Shown here: positions 7,040 to 14,624 of the stretch, one piece after another | How the letters are laid out: each line of letters begins with the position of its first letter | Position numbering within the stretch: the first letter of the stretch is position 1 | NCBI GenBank assembly: GCA_944391275.1 | Contig: CALXSZ010000132.1 | Span: forward strand, 1 to 15,447 | Source: an uncultured Syntrophomonadaceae bacterium | Lineage (GTDB): Bacteria > Bacillota > Syntrophomonadia > Syntrophomonadales > Syntrophomonadaceae | Reading direction: 5' to 3' | DNA: 15,447 bases | The notes under the pieces: model-generated | What the model was told of the DNA's origin: nothing | Database searches by the model: none | What the model saw: the letters and a program-made list of their open reading frames with translations, nothing else | Translations under genes and position numbers: made by a program

Positions 7040-7069
7040 ATGGTATAATGTTTTTGTTTATTATACCAT
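7040..7069. promoter_or_regulatory. Palindrome with face-to-face extended -10 elements
   Basis: ATGGTATAAT (7040-7049) and ATTATACCAT (7060-7069) are perfect inverted copies around GTTTTTGTTT. Each arm contains an extended -10, TGGTATAAT: on + at 7041-7049, on - at 7068-7060. The - strand one would start near 7053 and serve the gene at 6596-6985 (leader about 68 nt). The + strand one would point at the gene at 7325. Transcription from the two would collide, so they are likely exclusive, or the dyad is an operator. Confidence 0.55.
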
Positions 7070-7075
7070 GAATTA

Positions 7076-7142
7076 TTCTTATTTTAAAGCTCTAAAATAA
7101 TGGATACACTTAAAATTCCTCCGAATAAGAAGCTCTAAAATA
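7076..7142. repeat. Repeated 13-mers and dyads in the divergent spacer
   Basis: AAGCTCTAAAATA occurs at 7087-7099 and 7130-7142, 43 bp apart start to start (about four helix turns). The first copy sits in the dyad TTATTTTA (7079-7086) / TAAAATAA (7093-7100). TTCTTATT (7076-7083) is also inverted as AATAAGAA (7124-7131). The arrangement suggests a paired protein-binding site. The rest of the spacer to 7264 shows nothing I can name. Confidence 0.45.
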
Positions 7143-7264
7143 TGGTAATTCGTAACTTAACTCCATGCGACTAAAAGGACAATCGATTTCCGTCCAATCT
7201 CTTGCCCAGAAACCAGTAAACTTGTTGACTTTCCATCGTTTTTAAGATCGAATACATGTTACTT

Positions 7265-7294
7265 TTGACAGATATTTTTTACATAACATAGAAT
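7265..7294 (+). promoter_or_regulatory. Promoter of the PH-like membrane protein gene
   Basis: Perfect TTGACA (7265-7270), 18-nt spacer, TAGAAT (7289-7294, 5/6). Expected transcript start is near 7301, about 24 nt before the TTG start, leaving just room for AGGAAG. Confidence 0.65.
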
Positions 7295-7324
7295 CCTGTT
7301 TAAAATTTTTAGGAAGTGATTTTT

Positions 7325-7897
7325 TTGGAAACGAATAAGCAACGATATTCCCTTTGTCCTGCACGTTTGTTCTTTTTGATTGCTATCAGTTTCCTGTTCT
7401 CTATAGGAATTGTCGTGGCGATGATTTATATTGGACCAGCCTATTCAACACGGTTTACGGTAGGTTCGATTTGCATTCTGGCAATTTTGTTATCTAGTAT
7501 CATTGTTCTAATCCATCGAATTCGACATGCCCAAGCTTTGTTAGTCATTACCCCAGAAGGTATTCAAGTAAATTTTACTGGCTTCGGGAAATTAATTCAT
7601 ATTCCATGGGAGCAAGTTTTATATGCAAAATATTATGCTTTTTCTATCGACCAATATGCTTTAGGAATAACATTAAGAGATTCTACGGTATGGAGTAATT
7701 CTTTATCGCTCCCTGAAAAGATTTTAGCAAAGATCCATTCTGTTACGACGAAAACAACGATCACTATTCAACAAAATATGGTTCGTGAACCTTTAGAAAA
7801 TGCGGTTTGTTTGATGAAAAATTACATTAATTTTGACGACGAATTGATCTTTCAGTTCGAACATCCTCAAAAACCCAAAAGAAATTCAATTGCCTAA
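7325..7897 (+). CDS. Two-helix membrane protein with probable bacterial PH-like domain
   Basis: A 190-residue protein with two membrane segments (about 15-36 and 44-63) and a cytosolic C-terminal domain. That part, with LLVITPEGIQVNF, a glycine turn, IHIPWEQVLYAKYY and LGITLRDS, has the strand pattern of bacterial PH-like domains in STM3941-type membrane proteins; this assignment comes from pattern, not a search. Function unknown. The frame allows GTG at 7316, but this overlaps the AGGAAG site (7311-7316); TTG 7325 sits 8 nt after it and is preferred. The C-terminal tail (HPQKPKRNSIA) is polar. Own promoter at 7265 and terminator at 7945: a single-gene unit, convergent with the LytTR gene. 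Confidence 0.72.
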   Translation: METNKQRYSLCPARLFFLIAISFLFSIGIVVAMIYIGPAYSTRFTVGSICILAILLSSIIVLIHRIRHAQALLVITPEGIQVNFTGFGKLIHIPWEQVLYAKYYAFSIDQYALGITLRDSTVWSNSLSLPEKILAKIHSVTTKTTITIQQNMVREPLENAVCLMKNYINFDDELIFQFEHPQKPKRNSIA

Positions 7898-7944
7898 GAA
7901 CGATTCTTAACCACATAAAAAATTTGACATATAAAAAAATTAAA

Positions 7945-7974
7945 AAGGAACCGAAGCGATTGTTTCGGTTCCTT
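7945..7974 (+). terminator. Rho-independent terminator
   Basis: An 11-bp perfect stem AAGGAACCGAA (7945-7955) / TTCGGTTCCTT (7964-7974), 8-nt loop, then a pyrimidine-rich tail (CTCTCTTATTTT). It closes the PH-like membrane protein gene; the A run before it (7934-7946) may let it act on the - strand too, for the LytTR gene ending at 8103. Confidence 0.8.
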
Positions 7975-8102
7975 CTCTCTTATTTTCGTTCAATGATAAA
8001 CTCCAAAAGTCAAGTCGCAAGTCCGGCTTTTTATGTACCGGTTATATTTGATTATATGTCAATCAAACGCATGATCATGAATTTTTTATCTATCGAAACG
8101 GA

Positions 8103-8453
8103 TTACATTTCAAGAAATTCAAAGAATTTTTGCTTGGTATCTTCCAAATAAAATTTTCCTACCGGAATTTCTTTTCCTGATTTTAAAATGATATACTTTC
8201 TCCCAAATTCTGCAATATGATTAAAATTTACAATGTAGCCTTTATGGCAACGGCAAAAATAACTATTCGCGCGATCCAATTTTTCCGTGATATCATACAT
8301 TTTGCCATAAACTTCATATTCATCGGTTGGCGTCACAATAACCACTTTACGTCCATTGCTTTTCACATATTCAATATCTTCATATTTTACGACCAGCATT
8401 CGTCTTTTATTATCCAGTGTTAAATATTTTTCGGATTTTCCCACTGTCTGCAT
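8103..8453 (-). CDS. Stand-alone LytTR-family DNA-binding protein
   Basis: A 116-residue protein made of one LytTR domain with no receiver domain in front. The diagnostic blocks are present: EDIEYVKSNGRKVVI (25-39), the core FCRCHKGYIVNFNHIAEF (66-83), YIILKSGKEIPVGKFY (87-102). LytTR proteins bind paired 9-bp direct repeats and often control bacteriocin, competence, virulence or cell-surface genes; some stand-alone ones are held by a membrane partner. ATG 8453 follows AGGAAGGG at about 12 nt, and an in-frame TAG lies just upstream, so the start is firm. The gene is convergent with the PH-like membrane protein. Target and signal cannot be read here. Confidence 0.85.
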   Translation of the reverse strand: MQTVGKSEKYLTLDNKRRMLVVKYEDIEYVKSNGRKVVIVTPTDEYEVYGKMYDITEKLDRANSYFCRCHKGYIVNFNHIAEFGRKYIILKSGKEIPVGKFYLEDTKQKFFEFLEM

Positions 8454-8941
8454 TTCTTCACTTTTCCCTTCCTAAAATAGCTTCTTTTTCTTTCTCCTTT
8501 GCTCTATCCCGCCTCTTTTAAAAATCTAAAACCGTTTATTCCGATACCATTCCAGCTTTTTTTTTAACAATGAGCCTATTTTGCATGTCTTTCAAAGAGT
8601 CGTCAGTCAAGCATTATCTATTATACCCGTTTTTGTACGATTTGCAACCACTTTTTAAAAGCAGCTTCAAGATTCCATTCGTTTTTGTCTCACTATACGT
8701 TTTTTATGAAAGGAATCCGCCCCTTTACGATGATCGTTCTCATCCCAAATTTTTTTATTATAACATCGTATTCAATCAAGCAAAAATGAAAGAGCAAAGA
8801 AAATGAAGTTTGAAGAAAAAATTGTTCGTCTGAATGCTTTTATTTTTTTAAACAACGCGAAACGATTCTATTTCTCATCAAATGGTTAAACGGCCTCTCA
8901 CCGCTTACTCAAGCAACTCCATTGTAAACTTAAAATTTTTT
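8454..8941. other. Spacer between dnaJ end and LytTR gene
   Basis: Apart from the LytTR promoter candidate I find no supported gene. A 78-codon + strand frame (8570-8806) has no ribosome binding site and a Phe/Tyr/Pro composition typical of translated AT-rich spacer. No strong terminator for the heat-shock operon is visible; a weak 6-bp hairpin with a G-T pair (8890-8908 region) lacks a U tail. Confidence 0.5.
8620..8647 (-). promoter_or_regulatory. Promoter candidate for the LytTR gene
   Basis: On the - strand, TTGCAA (8647-8642), 16-nt spacer, perfect TATAAT (8625-8620). The implied transcript begins near 8613, giving a leader of about 160 nt before the LytTR ATG. Confidence 0.5.
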
Positions 8942-10141
8942 TCATTTTTTAAATTTTTCTTTGATGTCATCCTTTAAGTCATCAAAAAAGCCTCTCTTTT
9001 TTCCAGAAGAGGAACCAGTGCTTTTACTACTGGTCCCGCTTCCTTTTTCTCCCTGATACTCTCTTAAAAGCTGCCGTTGGCGTTCAGAAACACGCTTGGG
9101 AATTTTTACTTTTATAATCACTTTTAAATCCCCTATCCGACTGCTATTTAAATAGGGTACGCCTTTTCCCTTTACCGTCACGACGTCCAAAGGCTGCGTT
9201 CCAGCTGGAATCTCCACTTTGCAGGCTGCACCACGAAGGAGGGGTAACTCAATAACATCCCCTAAAATAGCCTGGATAAAATCAATTTCTTTTTCACACA
9301 CTAAATCGTATCCTTCCCGTCGGAAACGTCCATGCGGTTTGACCACAATACTAATATATAAATCGCCATTTCCTCCGCCCATGACGCCTTCTTCCCCTTC
9401 GCCATGCATACGGAGTCTGGCGCCTGTATCAACGCCGGCAGGTACCTTTACATGAACCGTACGGCGGCGTTTCACCTTGCCTGTTCCCCGGCATTCCCGG
9501 CAGGGAGATTCGATTGTTTTTCCCGTACCTCCGCATTTTCCGCAGGGTTTAACCGATTCAAATCGACCAAATGGGGTATTGGATACATTTCTTACCTGTC
9601 CGGTTCCATTGCATTGGGAACAAGTTTGGATTTTGCTTCCCTTAGCCGCTCCAGTTCCTTTACAGTCCGGACACTCTTCTACGCGCATCAGCTCAATATC
9701 TTTTTGAGTTCCAAAAACGGCTTCTTCAAAGGAAATCTGAATTTGCATCTCGCGGTCTGCTCCACGCTGAGGTCCGCGCTGCTGACGCCCCATATTTCCC
9801 ATCCCACCAAAGAAAACATCAAAAATATCTCCGAATCCACTGCCGCCAAAACCTCCGCTAAATCCTCCAAACCCGTCATATTCAGCGCCGTTACTGCTTC
9901 CTCCTCTGCTCGGATCAAAAGCATCGTATCCATAACGGTCATAGGTGGCACGTTTTTGCTCGTCGCTTAAAATTTCATAAGCATTGGTGATTTCTTTAAA
10001 CTTTTCAGCTGCGTTCGGATCATTTTTATTCACATCTGGATGGTACTTACGCGCCATCTGACGATAAGCTTTTTTGATCTCGTCCGCATTGGCATTTTTG
10101 GAAACACCCAAAATCTCATATAAATCTCTTTTCTCGGACAA
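8942..10141 (-). CDS. dnaJ: Chaperone protein DnaJ (Hsp40)
   Basis: A 399-residue type I Hsp40 that delivers unfolded clients to DnaK and stimulates its ATPase. The J domain (about 4-66) has HPD at 34-36; a Gly/Phe-rich region with a FGGFSGGFGG run follows to about 115; four zinc-binding repeats CPDCKGTG, CSQCNGTG, CGKCGGTG and CRECRGTG span about 157-221; then two substrate domains and a charged C-terminal tail (KKRGFFDDLKDDIKEKFKK). The frame opens at GTG 10147, but AGCAGG (10154-10149) abuts that codon and is 7 nt from TTG 10141, giving MSEKRDLYEILGV, which fits the family better. Last gene of the operon, 98 bp after dnaK. Confidence 0.95.
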   Translation of the reverse strand: MSEKRDLYEILGVSKNANADEIKKAYRQMARKYHPDVNKNDPNAAEKFKEITNAYEILSDEQKRATYDRYGYDAFDPSRGGSSNGAEYDGFGGFSGGFGGSGFGDIFDVFFGGMGNMGRQQRGPQRGADREMQIQISFEEAVFGTQKDIELMRVEECPDCKGTGAAKGSKIQTCSQCNGTGQVRNVSNTPFGRFESVKPCGKCGGTGKTIESPCRECRGTGKVKRRRTVHVKVPAGVDTGARLRMHGEGEEGVMGGGNGDLYISIVVKPHGRFRREGYDLVCEKEIDFIQAILGDVIELPLLRGAACKVEIPAGTQPLDVVTVKGKGVPYLNSSRIGDLKVIIKVKIPKRVSERQRQLLREYQGEKGSGTSSKSTGSSSGKKRGFFDDLKDDIKEKFKK

Positions 10142-10171
10142 GCGCACACCTGCTTTCTATCTAATTTAAAT

Positions 10172-10218
10172 GTGGAAAGGGGGGTTCATCCATGGATAGC
10201 CCCCCTTTATTTTTCCAC
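10172..10218 (-). terminator. Strong dnaK-dnaJ intercistronic hairpin
   Basis: CCCCCCTTT (10200-10208) pairs with AAAGGGGGG (10176-10184) around a 15-nt loop that has its own ATCC/GGAT dyad; GTGG (10172-10175) and CCAC (10215-10218) can extend the helix. Read on the - strand (the operon's direction), no proper U run follows, so it is better seen as a partial terminator or mRNA-stabilising hairpin than a full stop. The + strand side does have a T-rich tail but no gene upstream to stop. Confidence 0.6.
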
Positions 10219-10239
10219 GTGCATGTTCTTCTTGAAAAA

Positions 10240-12048
10240 TTACATGTGATAATCCGCATCAATGGTAGCATCTTTGGGATCCGTTGTGTCTGCATCATTT
10301 GCGCCCTGCTGCGGGTTTGCTTGTTGATAAGCTTTGGCGCTGATTTCATAAAGAACTTCCGTTAACTTTTTGGTTTTTTCTTCAATCACATCTACATCGG
10401 TTCCCTTCAACGCTTCCGTCACTTCATCTTTTGCTTCTAATACACGGTTTTTCTCGGTTTCATCAATTTTGTCTTCAAAATCCTTCAGTGTTTTTTCTAC
10501 TTGATAAACCATATTATCCGCATTATTCCGTACTTCGATTTCTTTCAAACGTTTTTCATCTTCGGATGCAAATTTTTCAGCGTCCTTCACCATCCGATCG
10601 ATCTCATCTTCCGATAAGCCACTATTGGACGTAATCGTAATTTTTTGTTCTTTTCCAGTCGCCATATCCTTTGCCGTTACGTTTACAATCCCATTCTGAT
10701 CAATATCAAATTTTACTTCAATTTGAGGTACTCCACGAGGCGCCGGATTAATTCCCGTCAATTGGAAACGTCCCAACGTGACGTTATCATTTGCCATCTT
10801 TCTTTCGCCCTGTAATACATGAATATCCACGGAAGGCTGATTATCGGCTGCCGTTGTAAAAATTTGACTCTTTGACGTCGGAATGGTCGTGTTCCGGTCA
10901 ATGATACGGGTAAATACACCGCCCAAGGTTTCAATTCCCAGAGACAATGGAGTCACATCCAATAAGACTACGTCATTCACTTCGCCGGACAATACGCCGC
11001 CCTGGATCGCTGCGCCCAACGATACGACTTCATCTGGATTAATGCCCTTGAAAGGTTCTTTGCCCATGAAATTTCGTACTTCGTCTTGCACGGCCGGAAT
11101 ACGGGTCGAACCGCCTACTAAAATCACTTTATCAATCTCAGAGGCCTTTAAACCGGAATCCTTGAGCGCTTGCTTCAACGGTTCCATCGTTTTTGCAACT
11201 AAATCAGCGGTCAATTCGTTAAATTTAGCGCGGGTTAAAGTTTTTTCCAAATGCAATGGTCCATTTGCTGTCGCCGTAATATAAGGGATATTAATGTCCG
11301 TTGTCATCGCGCTGGACAATTCAATTTTTGCTTTTTCGGCCGCTTCGCGAATACGGTGCATCGCCATTTTATCGTTGCTTAAATCAACCCCTTGTTCGCG
11401 TTTGAAATCATTCAATAACCACTGGATAATCTTATCGTCAAAATCATCGCCGCCTAAGCGGTTGTTTCCGCTGGTCGCCTTTACTTCAAAAACACCGTCC
11501 CCGATTTCCAAAATGGAAACGTCGAACGTTCCTCCGCCTAAGTCAAACACCATGATAACCTGATTATCTTCCTTATCCAATCCATAAGCCAGCGCCGCCG
11601 CAGTCGGTTCATTGATGATCCGCAATACGTCTAATCCGGCAATTTTTCCAGCATCTTTGGTCGCCTGACGCTGTGCGTCCGTAAAGTATGCGGGAACCGT
11701 AATAACCGCCTGCGTAATTTTTTCCCCTAAATAAGCTTCGGCGTCGGTTTTCATTTTTTGTAAAATCATGGCTGAAATTTCCTGCGGGGTATAGCTCTTG
11801 CCATCAATTTGCACTTTATAATCCGTTCCCATTTTTCTTTTAATAGAACTAATCGTACGTTCCGGATTCGTAACCGCCTGACGTTTCGCCACGCGTCCGA
11901 CTAATCTTTCTCCATTTTTGGTAAATCCAACTACGGAAGGAACGGTTCTTTCTCCCTCTGCACTTGTAATAACTTTGGCCTCTCCGCCATCCATAAAAGA
12001 AATAACCGAGTTTGTCGTTCCTAAATCTATTCCTACTATTTTAGACAT
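10240..12048 (-). CDS. dnaK: Molecular chaperone DnaK (Hsp70)
   Basis: A 602-residue Hsp70. The ATPase domain has the phosphate-1 loop GIDLGTTNSVISF (6-18), VPAYFTDAQRQATKDAG, the IINEPTAAALAYGLDK and FDLGGGTFDVSIL blocks, and VGGSTRIPAV; the interdomain linker DVVLLDVTPLSLGIETLGG and the substrate-binding domain with its helical lid follow. After SSIKRKMGTDYKV it lacks the segment of about 25 residues present in Gram-negative DnaK, a known Bacillota marker. The C-terminus is short, ending TIDADYHM, without the acidic/EEV-type tail after the VDADY block. ATG 12048 follows GGAGGTG. It lies 131 bp after grpE; no second CIRCE is present in that gap. Confidence 0.98.
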   Translation of the reverse strand: MSKIVGIDLGTTNSVISFMDGGEAKVITSAEGERTVPSVVGFTKNGERLVGRVAKRQAVTNPERTISSIKRKMGTDYKVQIDGKSYTPQEISAMILQKMKTDAEAYLGEKITQAVITVPAYFTDAQRQATKDAGKIAGLDVLRIINEPTAAALAYGLDKEDNQVIMVFDLGGGTFDVSILEIGDGVFEVKATSGNNRLGGDDFDDKIIQWLLNDFKREQGVDLSNDKMAMHRIREAAEKAKIELSSAMTTDINIPYITATANGPLHLEKTLTRAKFNELTADLVAKTMEPLKQALKDSGLKASEIDKVILVGGSTRIPAVQDEVRNFMGKEPFKGINPDEVVSLGAAIQGGVLSGEVNDVVLLDVTPLSLGIETLGGVFTRIIDRNTTIPTSKSQIFTTAADNQPSVDIHVLQGERKMANDNVTLGRFQLTGINPAPRGVPQIEVKFDIDQNGIVNVTAKDMATGKEQKITITSNSGLSEDEIDRMVKDAEKFASEDEKRLKEIEVRNNADNMVYQVEKTLKDFEDKIDETEKNRVLEAKDEVTEALKGTDVDVIEEKTKKLTEVLYEISAKAYQQANPQQGANDADTTDPKDATIDADYHM

Positions 12049-12179
12049 AAATCATGCACCTCCACTTTTTATCCTTCATTCACTCATTCACTCGCTTTTT
12101 ATACTAAATCCTGCTTATATCCTTTTGTGTACTTATTTTAAACATCCTCTATAAAAGAATGGTAGAAGAACTGGACAAT

Positions 12180-12764
12180 CTATTTTTCTTCACTCACTTT
12201 GACCAAGCTTGGACGGATGACTCGATCCTTATAAATATACCCCTTTTGAAACTCATGAATAACCGTATGAGCCGGATATTCGTCACTGGGTTCCGTAATA
12301 AGCGGCTGATGATATTTCGGATCGAACGGTTTTCCTAACGCCTCAATCGCATGCACTTCTTCCCCTTTCAGCAAATCCGCTACATTGCGGCTGATGATTT
12401 CCAACCCCTTTTTCAGCGTATCGTAATCTTTTTTTTCATCGTCCGTATTGGCCATCGCTCGCTCCAAGTCATCCACAATCCCTAATATTTTCTTTAGAAT
12501 ATTCAGATTAGCAAAATGCGTATACTCTTCTTTTTCTTTCGCCGCTCGCTTACGATAATTCTCCAAATCAGCCAAGGACCTTAGATAAAGCTCATAGTTC
12601 TTCTTCGCTTCTTCTTCAAGTTGGGCGGTCTTTTCTACCATTTTTGCCAACATATCCGCTACTTCTTTTTCTTTGTTTTCCGTTTCGGACGATTCTTGCC
12701 GCGCTTCATTGCCTGAAGAATCAGTTTTTATTTCTTTTAATTGATCTTTCTCTTCTTTTGGCAT
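12180..12764 (-). CDS. grpE: Nucleotide exchange factor GrpE
   Basis: A 194-residue co-chaperone that releases ADP from DnaK and works as a dimer. A charged, probably disordered N-terminus (about 1-45) leads into a long coiled coil with YLRSLADLENYRKRAAKEKE, then ILGIVDDLERAM, and the C-terminal beta domain with the family signature IHEFQKGYIYKDRVIRPSLV. The frame opens at GTG 12770, but the AAGGTGG site (12779-12773) nearly touches it and is 8 nt from ATG 12764, so 12764 is chosen. Placed 66 bp after hrcA in the same operon. Confidence 0.95.
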   Translation of the reverse strand: MPKEEKDQLKEIKTDSSGNEARQESSETENKEKEVADMLAKMVEKTAQLEEEAKKNYELYLRSLADLENYRKRAAKEKEEYTHFANLNILKKILGIVDDLERAMANTDDEKKDYDTLKKGLEIISRNVADLLKGEEVHAIEALGKPFDPKYHQPLITEPSDEYPAHTVIHEFQKGYIYKDRVIRPSLVKVSEEK

Positions 12765-12783
12765 ATTCACCCCACCTTACATT

Positions 12784-12801
12784 ACGTTCTGAACGTTCTG
12801 A
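12784..12801. repeat. Tandem 9-bp repeat between hrcA and grpE
   Basis: ACGTTCTGA is repeated back to back (12784-12792, 12793-12801), creating the palindrome GAACGTTC at the junction; a degenerate third piece CGTTCTTTA follows at 12811. It lies in the 5' leader of grpE. A slipped-strand duplication is the simplest origin. Confidence 0.6.
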
Positions 12802-12830
12802 AGTCACTTTCGTTCTTTATGAGCCATGAC

Positions 12831-13859
12831 CTATCGATTCATTTCATCCAATATATCTTCCAAGACGGCACGAACTGAATCTAAAGTTCCTGCCGCTTTC
12901 CAATATTCCATTCGTATCGGACCGACAAGCCCAATTTTTCCTATCTGCTCGGAAAAACGCAGTCCGGAAAAAACCAAGCTAAACTGTTGGGAATCCGTTT
13001 CCTTATTTTCCTTTCCTATACGGATGCCAACTTCACTTCCCATACTATCCGGTACGAGACGTTTCAAATTCTCTTGTTCTTCCAATAGACTCAGAATGGA
13101 GCGCAACTGTTCCAAATTTTTAAATTCCGGTTCATTAATAATATTCATGAGTCCATTAATCATAATTTTTTCTTCACGGGAATTATTCATTAAATGATCA
13201 ATCGTTTCTAAAAGAGAATCCAGTAAACGCTTTTCCTTCAACATTTGTTCTTTTAAAATTTCTAACTGACTGCGGTGCAGGCTATTCAGTCCACGGCCCC
13301 GCAATACACGGCTAAAGGTTTGTGCAATTGCTTGTAATTCTTCCGGCGTTATACTGGAAGCCACAGGAATTTTTTGGTGTAATACTACGCCCATATCCGT
13401 TACAATCACCAATAAAGCCAACCCCTCCTGCAAGGGAACCAATTGAATATTTCGAATCTGCTCAAAACGTAAAGCTGGCAAAATAATAAACGAAACGTAA
13501 TTCGTCATGCGCGACAAGAACTGTACAACTTCTTGAACCACATCATTCCAATTGTTAATCTGTTGTAATAAAGAATTGCGCAATGAAGTCATTTCCTGTT
13601 CGGTCAAGGTTTCTTGGGTCATCATACAATCAACAAAATAACGCAGCCCCATTTGTGACGGAATGCGTCCCGCAGAAGTATGTGGTTGTTCTAAATACCC
13701 CATTTGTTCCAAATCCGACATTTCATTGCGAATTGTTGCTGCACTCAGATGAATCTCTTCTTTTCTGGCAATCGCTCTCGAACCGACTGGTTCAGCTGTA
13801 GCAACATAATCCCGTATAATAGATTCTAATATTTTCTTTTTTCTTTCATCCAATTCCAT
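12831..13859 (-). CDS. hrcA: Heat-inducible transcription repressor HrcA
   Basis: A 342-residue repressor of class I heat-shock genes. The N-terminal winged helix-turn-helix (about 1-75) contains LDERKKKILESIIRDYVAT, EPVGSRAIA, LSAATIRNEMSDLEQMGYLE and PHTSAGRIPSQMGLRYFVD, all family-diagnostic; a GAF-like dimerisation domain follows, ending FSGLRFSEQIGKIGLVGPIR and a helical tail. HrcA binds the CIRCE operator and in studied Bacillota depends on the GroE chaperonin for its active form, so misfolded protein load lifts repression. ATG 13859 has AGGTGA about 8 nt upstream. First gene of the operon; it represses itself. Confidence 0.97.
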   Translation of the reverse strand: MELDERKKKILESIIRDYVATAEPVGSRAIARKEEIHLSAATIRNEMSDLEQMGYLEQPHTSAGRIPSQMGLRYFVDCMMTQETLTEQEMTSLRNSLLQQINNWNDVVQEVVQFLSRMTNYVSFIILPALRFEQIRNIQLVPLQEGLALLVIVTDMGVVLHQKIPVASSITPEELQAIAQTFSRVLRGRGLNSLHRSQLEILKEQMLKEKRLLDSLLETIDHLMNNSREEKIMINGLMNIINEPEFKNLEQLRSILSLLEEQENLKRLVPDSMGSEVGIRIGKENKETDSQQFSLVFSGLRFSEQIGKIGLVGPIRMEYWKAAGTLDSVRAVLEDILDEMNR

Positions 13860-13977
13860 TAAGGATCACCTGCTTTTTCTGCGACAGATCGTTTCTTATT
13901 CATTTTTCTTTCTATCTATCATTATAGCCATTTCTGGTTTGGCTATGCAAAACGCCTTCATCTTCTGAGCGGTTTTG

Positions 13978-14004
13978 TTAGCACTCAATAATCAAGAGTG
14001 CTAA
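13978..14004. promoter_or_regulatory. CIRCE operator (HrcA binding site)
   Basis: Perfect inverted repeat TTAGCACTC-N9-GAGTGCTAA (13978-13986 and 13996-14004), matching the CIRCE consensus at every position. It lies just downstream of the expected transcript start of hrcA-grpE-dnaK-dnaJ, where HrcA blocks transcription, and 118 bp before the hrcA ATG. Confidence 0.98.
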
Positions 14005-14018
14005 CAACCAACATCTAA

Positions 14019-14047
14019 AAGATAGCACCTGCTTGAAATTTTGTCAA
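14019..14047 (-). promoter_or_regulatory. Sigma-A promoter of the hrcA operon with AT-rich upstream tract
   Basis: On the - strand, perfect TTGACA (14047-14042), 17-nt spacer, TATCTT (14024-14019). The start site should fall near 14012, placing CIRCE at about +8. The DNA just upstream (14055-14095) is almost pure A/T, including the 14-bp palindrome CTTTTTTAAAAAAG (14065-14078), and may act as an UP element. Confidence 0.85.
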
Positions 14048-14132
14048 GTACTCTTTTAAAATTTCTTTTTTAAAAAAGTATTATTTTTTATGCTATCTTT
14101 GTCATCATCCAATTTTATTCCTTGTCACCCTT

Positions 14133-14158
14133 AAAAATCACTATCGCATAAAGCGTGA
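14133..14158 (-). terminator. Weak terminator candidate for the phosphatase gene
   Basis: On the - strand, TCACGC (14158-14153), a TTTAT loop, GCG, a four-base bulge, TGA, then TTTTT (14137-14133). The helix is short and bulged, but it starts 4 nt after the phosphatase stop codon. Confidence 0.35.
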
Positions 14159-14162
14159 CAGT

Positions 14163-14624
14163 TCATAAAATTTTTTGCAATATAAAACGAAAGAATCCCT
14201 GACACCCCTCCTGTATATCTTGCCATGCTTTTTCAAAATCTCGTGTATACCAAGGATCCATAATATCCCTAGGGTGATCGGTGTAATCCATCAGCAAGTG
14301 TATCTTTTGATCTGGATCTCCTCCAAAAATCCGAATCATATTTTTCAGGTTCGCTTGATCCATTCCAATAAAATAGTCATATTGCATATAATCTGTTCTC
14401 CGTAATTGACAGGCTACTTTGCCGGTACAATCCATCCCATGTTCCTTTAGCTTCTCCCGGACGGCTGGATAAACCGGATTCCCTATTTCCTCTGCACTTG
14501 TAGCACGTGATTCAATAAAAAAATTTTTATCTTTTCCATTTTTTTTCACGATATTTTTCATTACAAATTCAGCCATAGGACTACGGCAAATATTGCCGTG
14601 GCAAACGAATAGTATTTTTATCAT
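14163..14624 (-). CDS. Low-molecular-weight protein tyrosine phosphatase
   Basis: A 153-residue phosphatase. The catalytic P-loop is C8-HGNIC-R14-S15, in the family form VCHGNICRSPMAE, and the general acid is D123 in DPWY. Bacterial members remove phosphate from tyrosine (Wzb/YwqE-linked exopolysaccharide control) or from arginine (YwlE); nothing here tells which, and no kinase gene is nearby. The frame extends upstream to 14663, but the ATG at 14642 overlaps the GAGGAG site (14640-14635), which is 10 nt before ATG 14624; P-loop position also favours 14624. It precedes the heat-shock operon but has its own transcription unit. The decayed mobile element begins just upstream of it. Confidence 0.9.
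   Translation of the reverse strand: MIKILFVCHGNICRSPMAEFVMKNIVKKNGKDKNFFIESRATSAEEIGNPVYPAVREKLKEHGMDCTGKVACQLRRTDYMQYDYFIGMDQANLKNMIRIFGGDPDQKIHLLMDYTDHPRDIMDPWYTRDFEKAWQDIQEGCQGFFRFILQKIL

Noticed and set aside
7924..8151. 75-codon + strand frame after the PH-like membrane protein
   Set aside because: It runs through the terminator stem and over the end of the LytTR gene, with no ribosome binding site.
8570..8806. 78-codon + strand frame between LytTR and dnaJ
   Set aside because: No Shine-Dalgarno site, composition of translated spacer, and it overlaps the LytTR promoter candidate.
12049..12179. Second CIRCE or separate heat-shock promoter before dnaK
   Set aside because: No TTAGCACTC/GAGTGCTAA arms are present; only weak -10-like AT tracts on the - strand.
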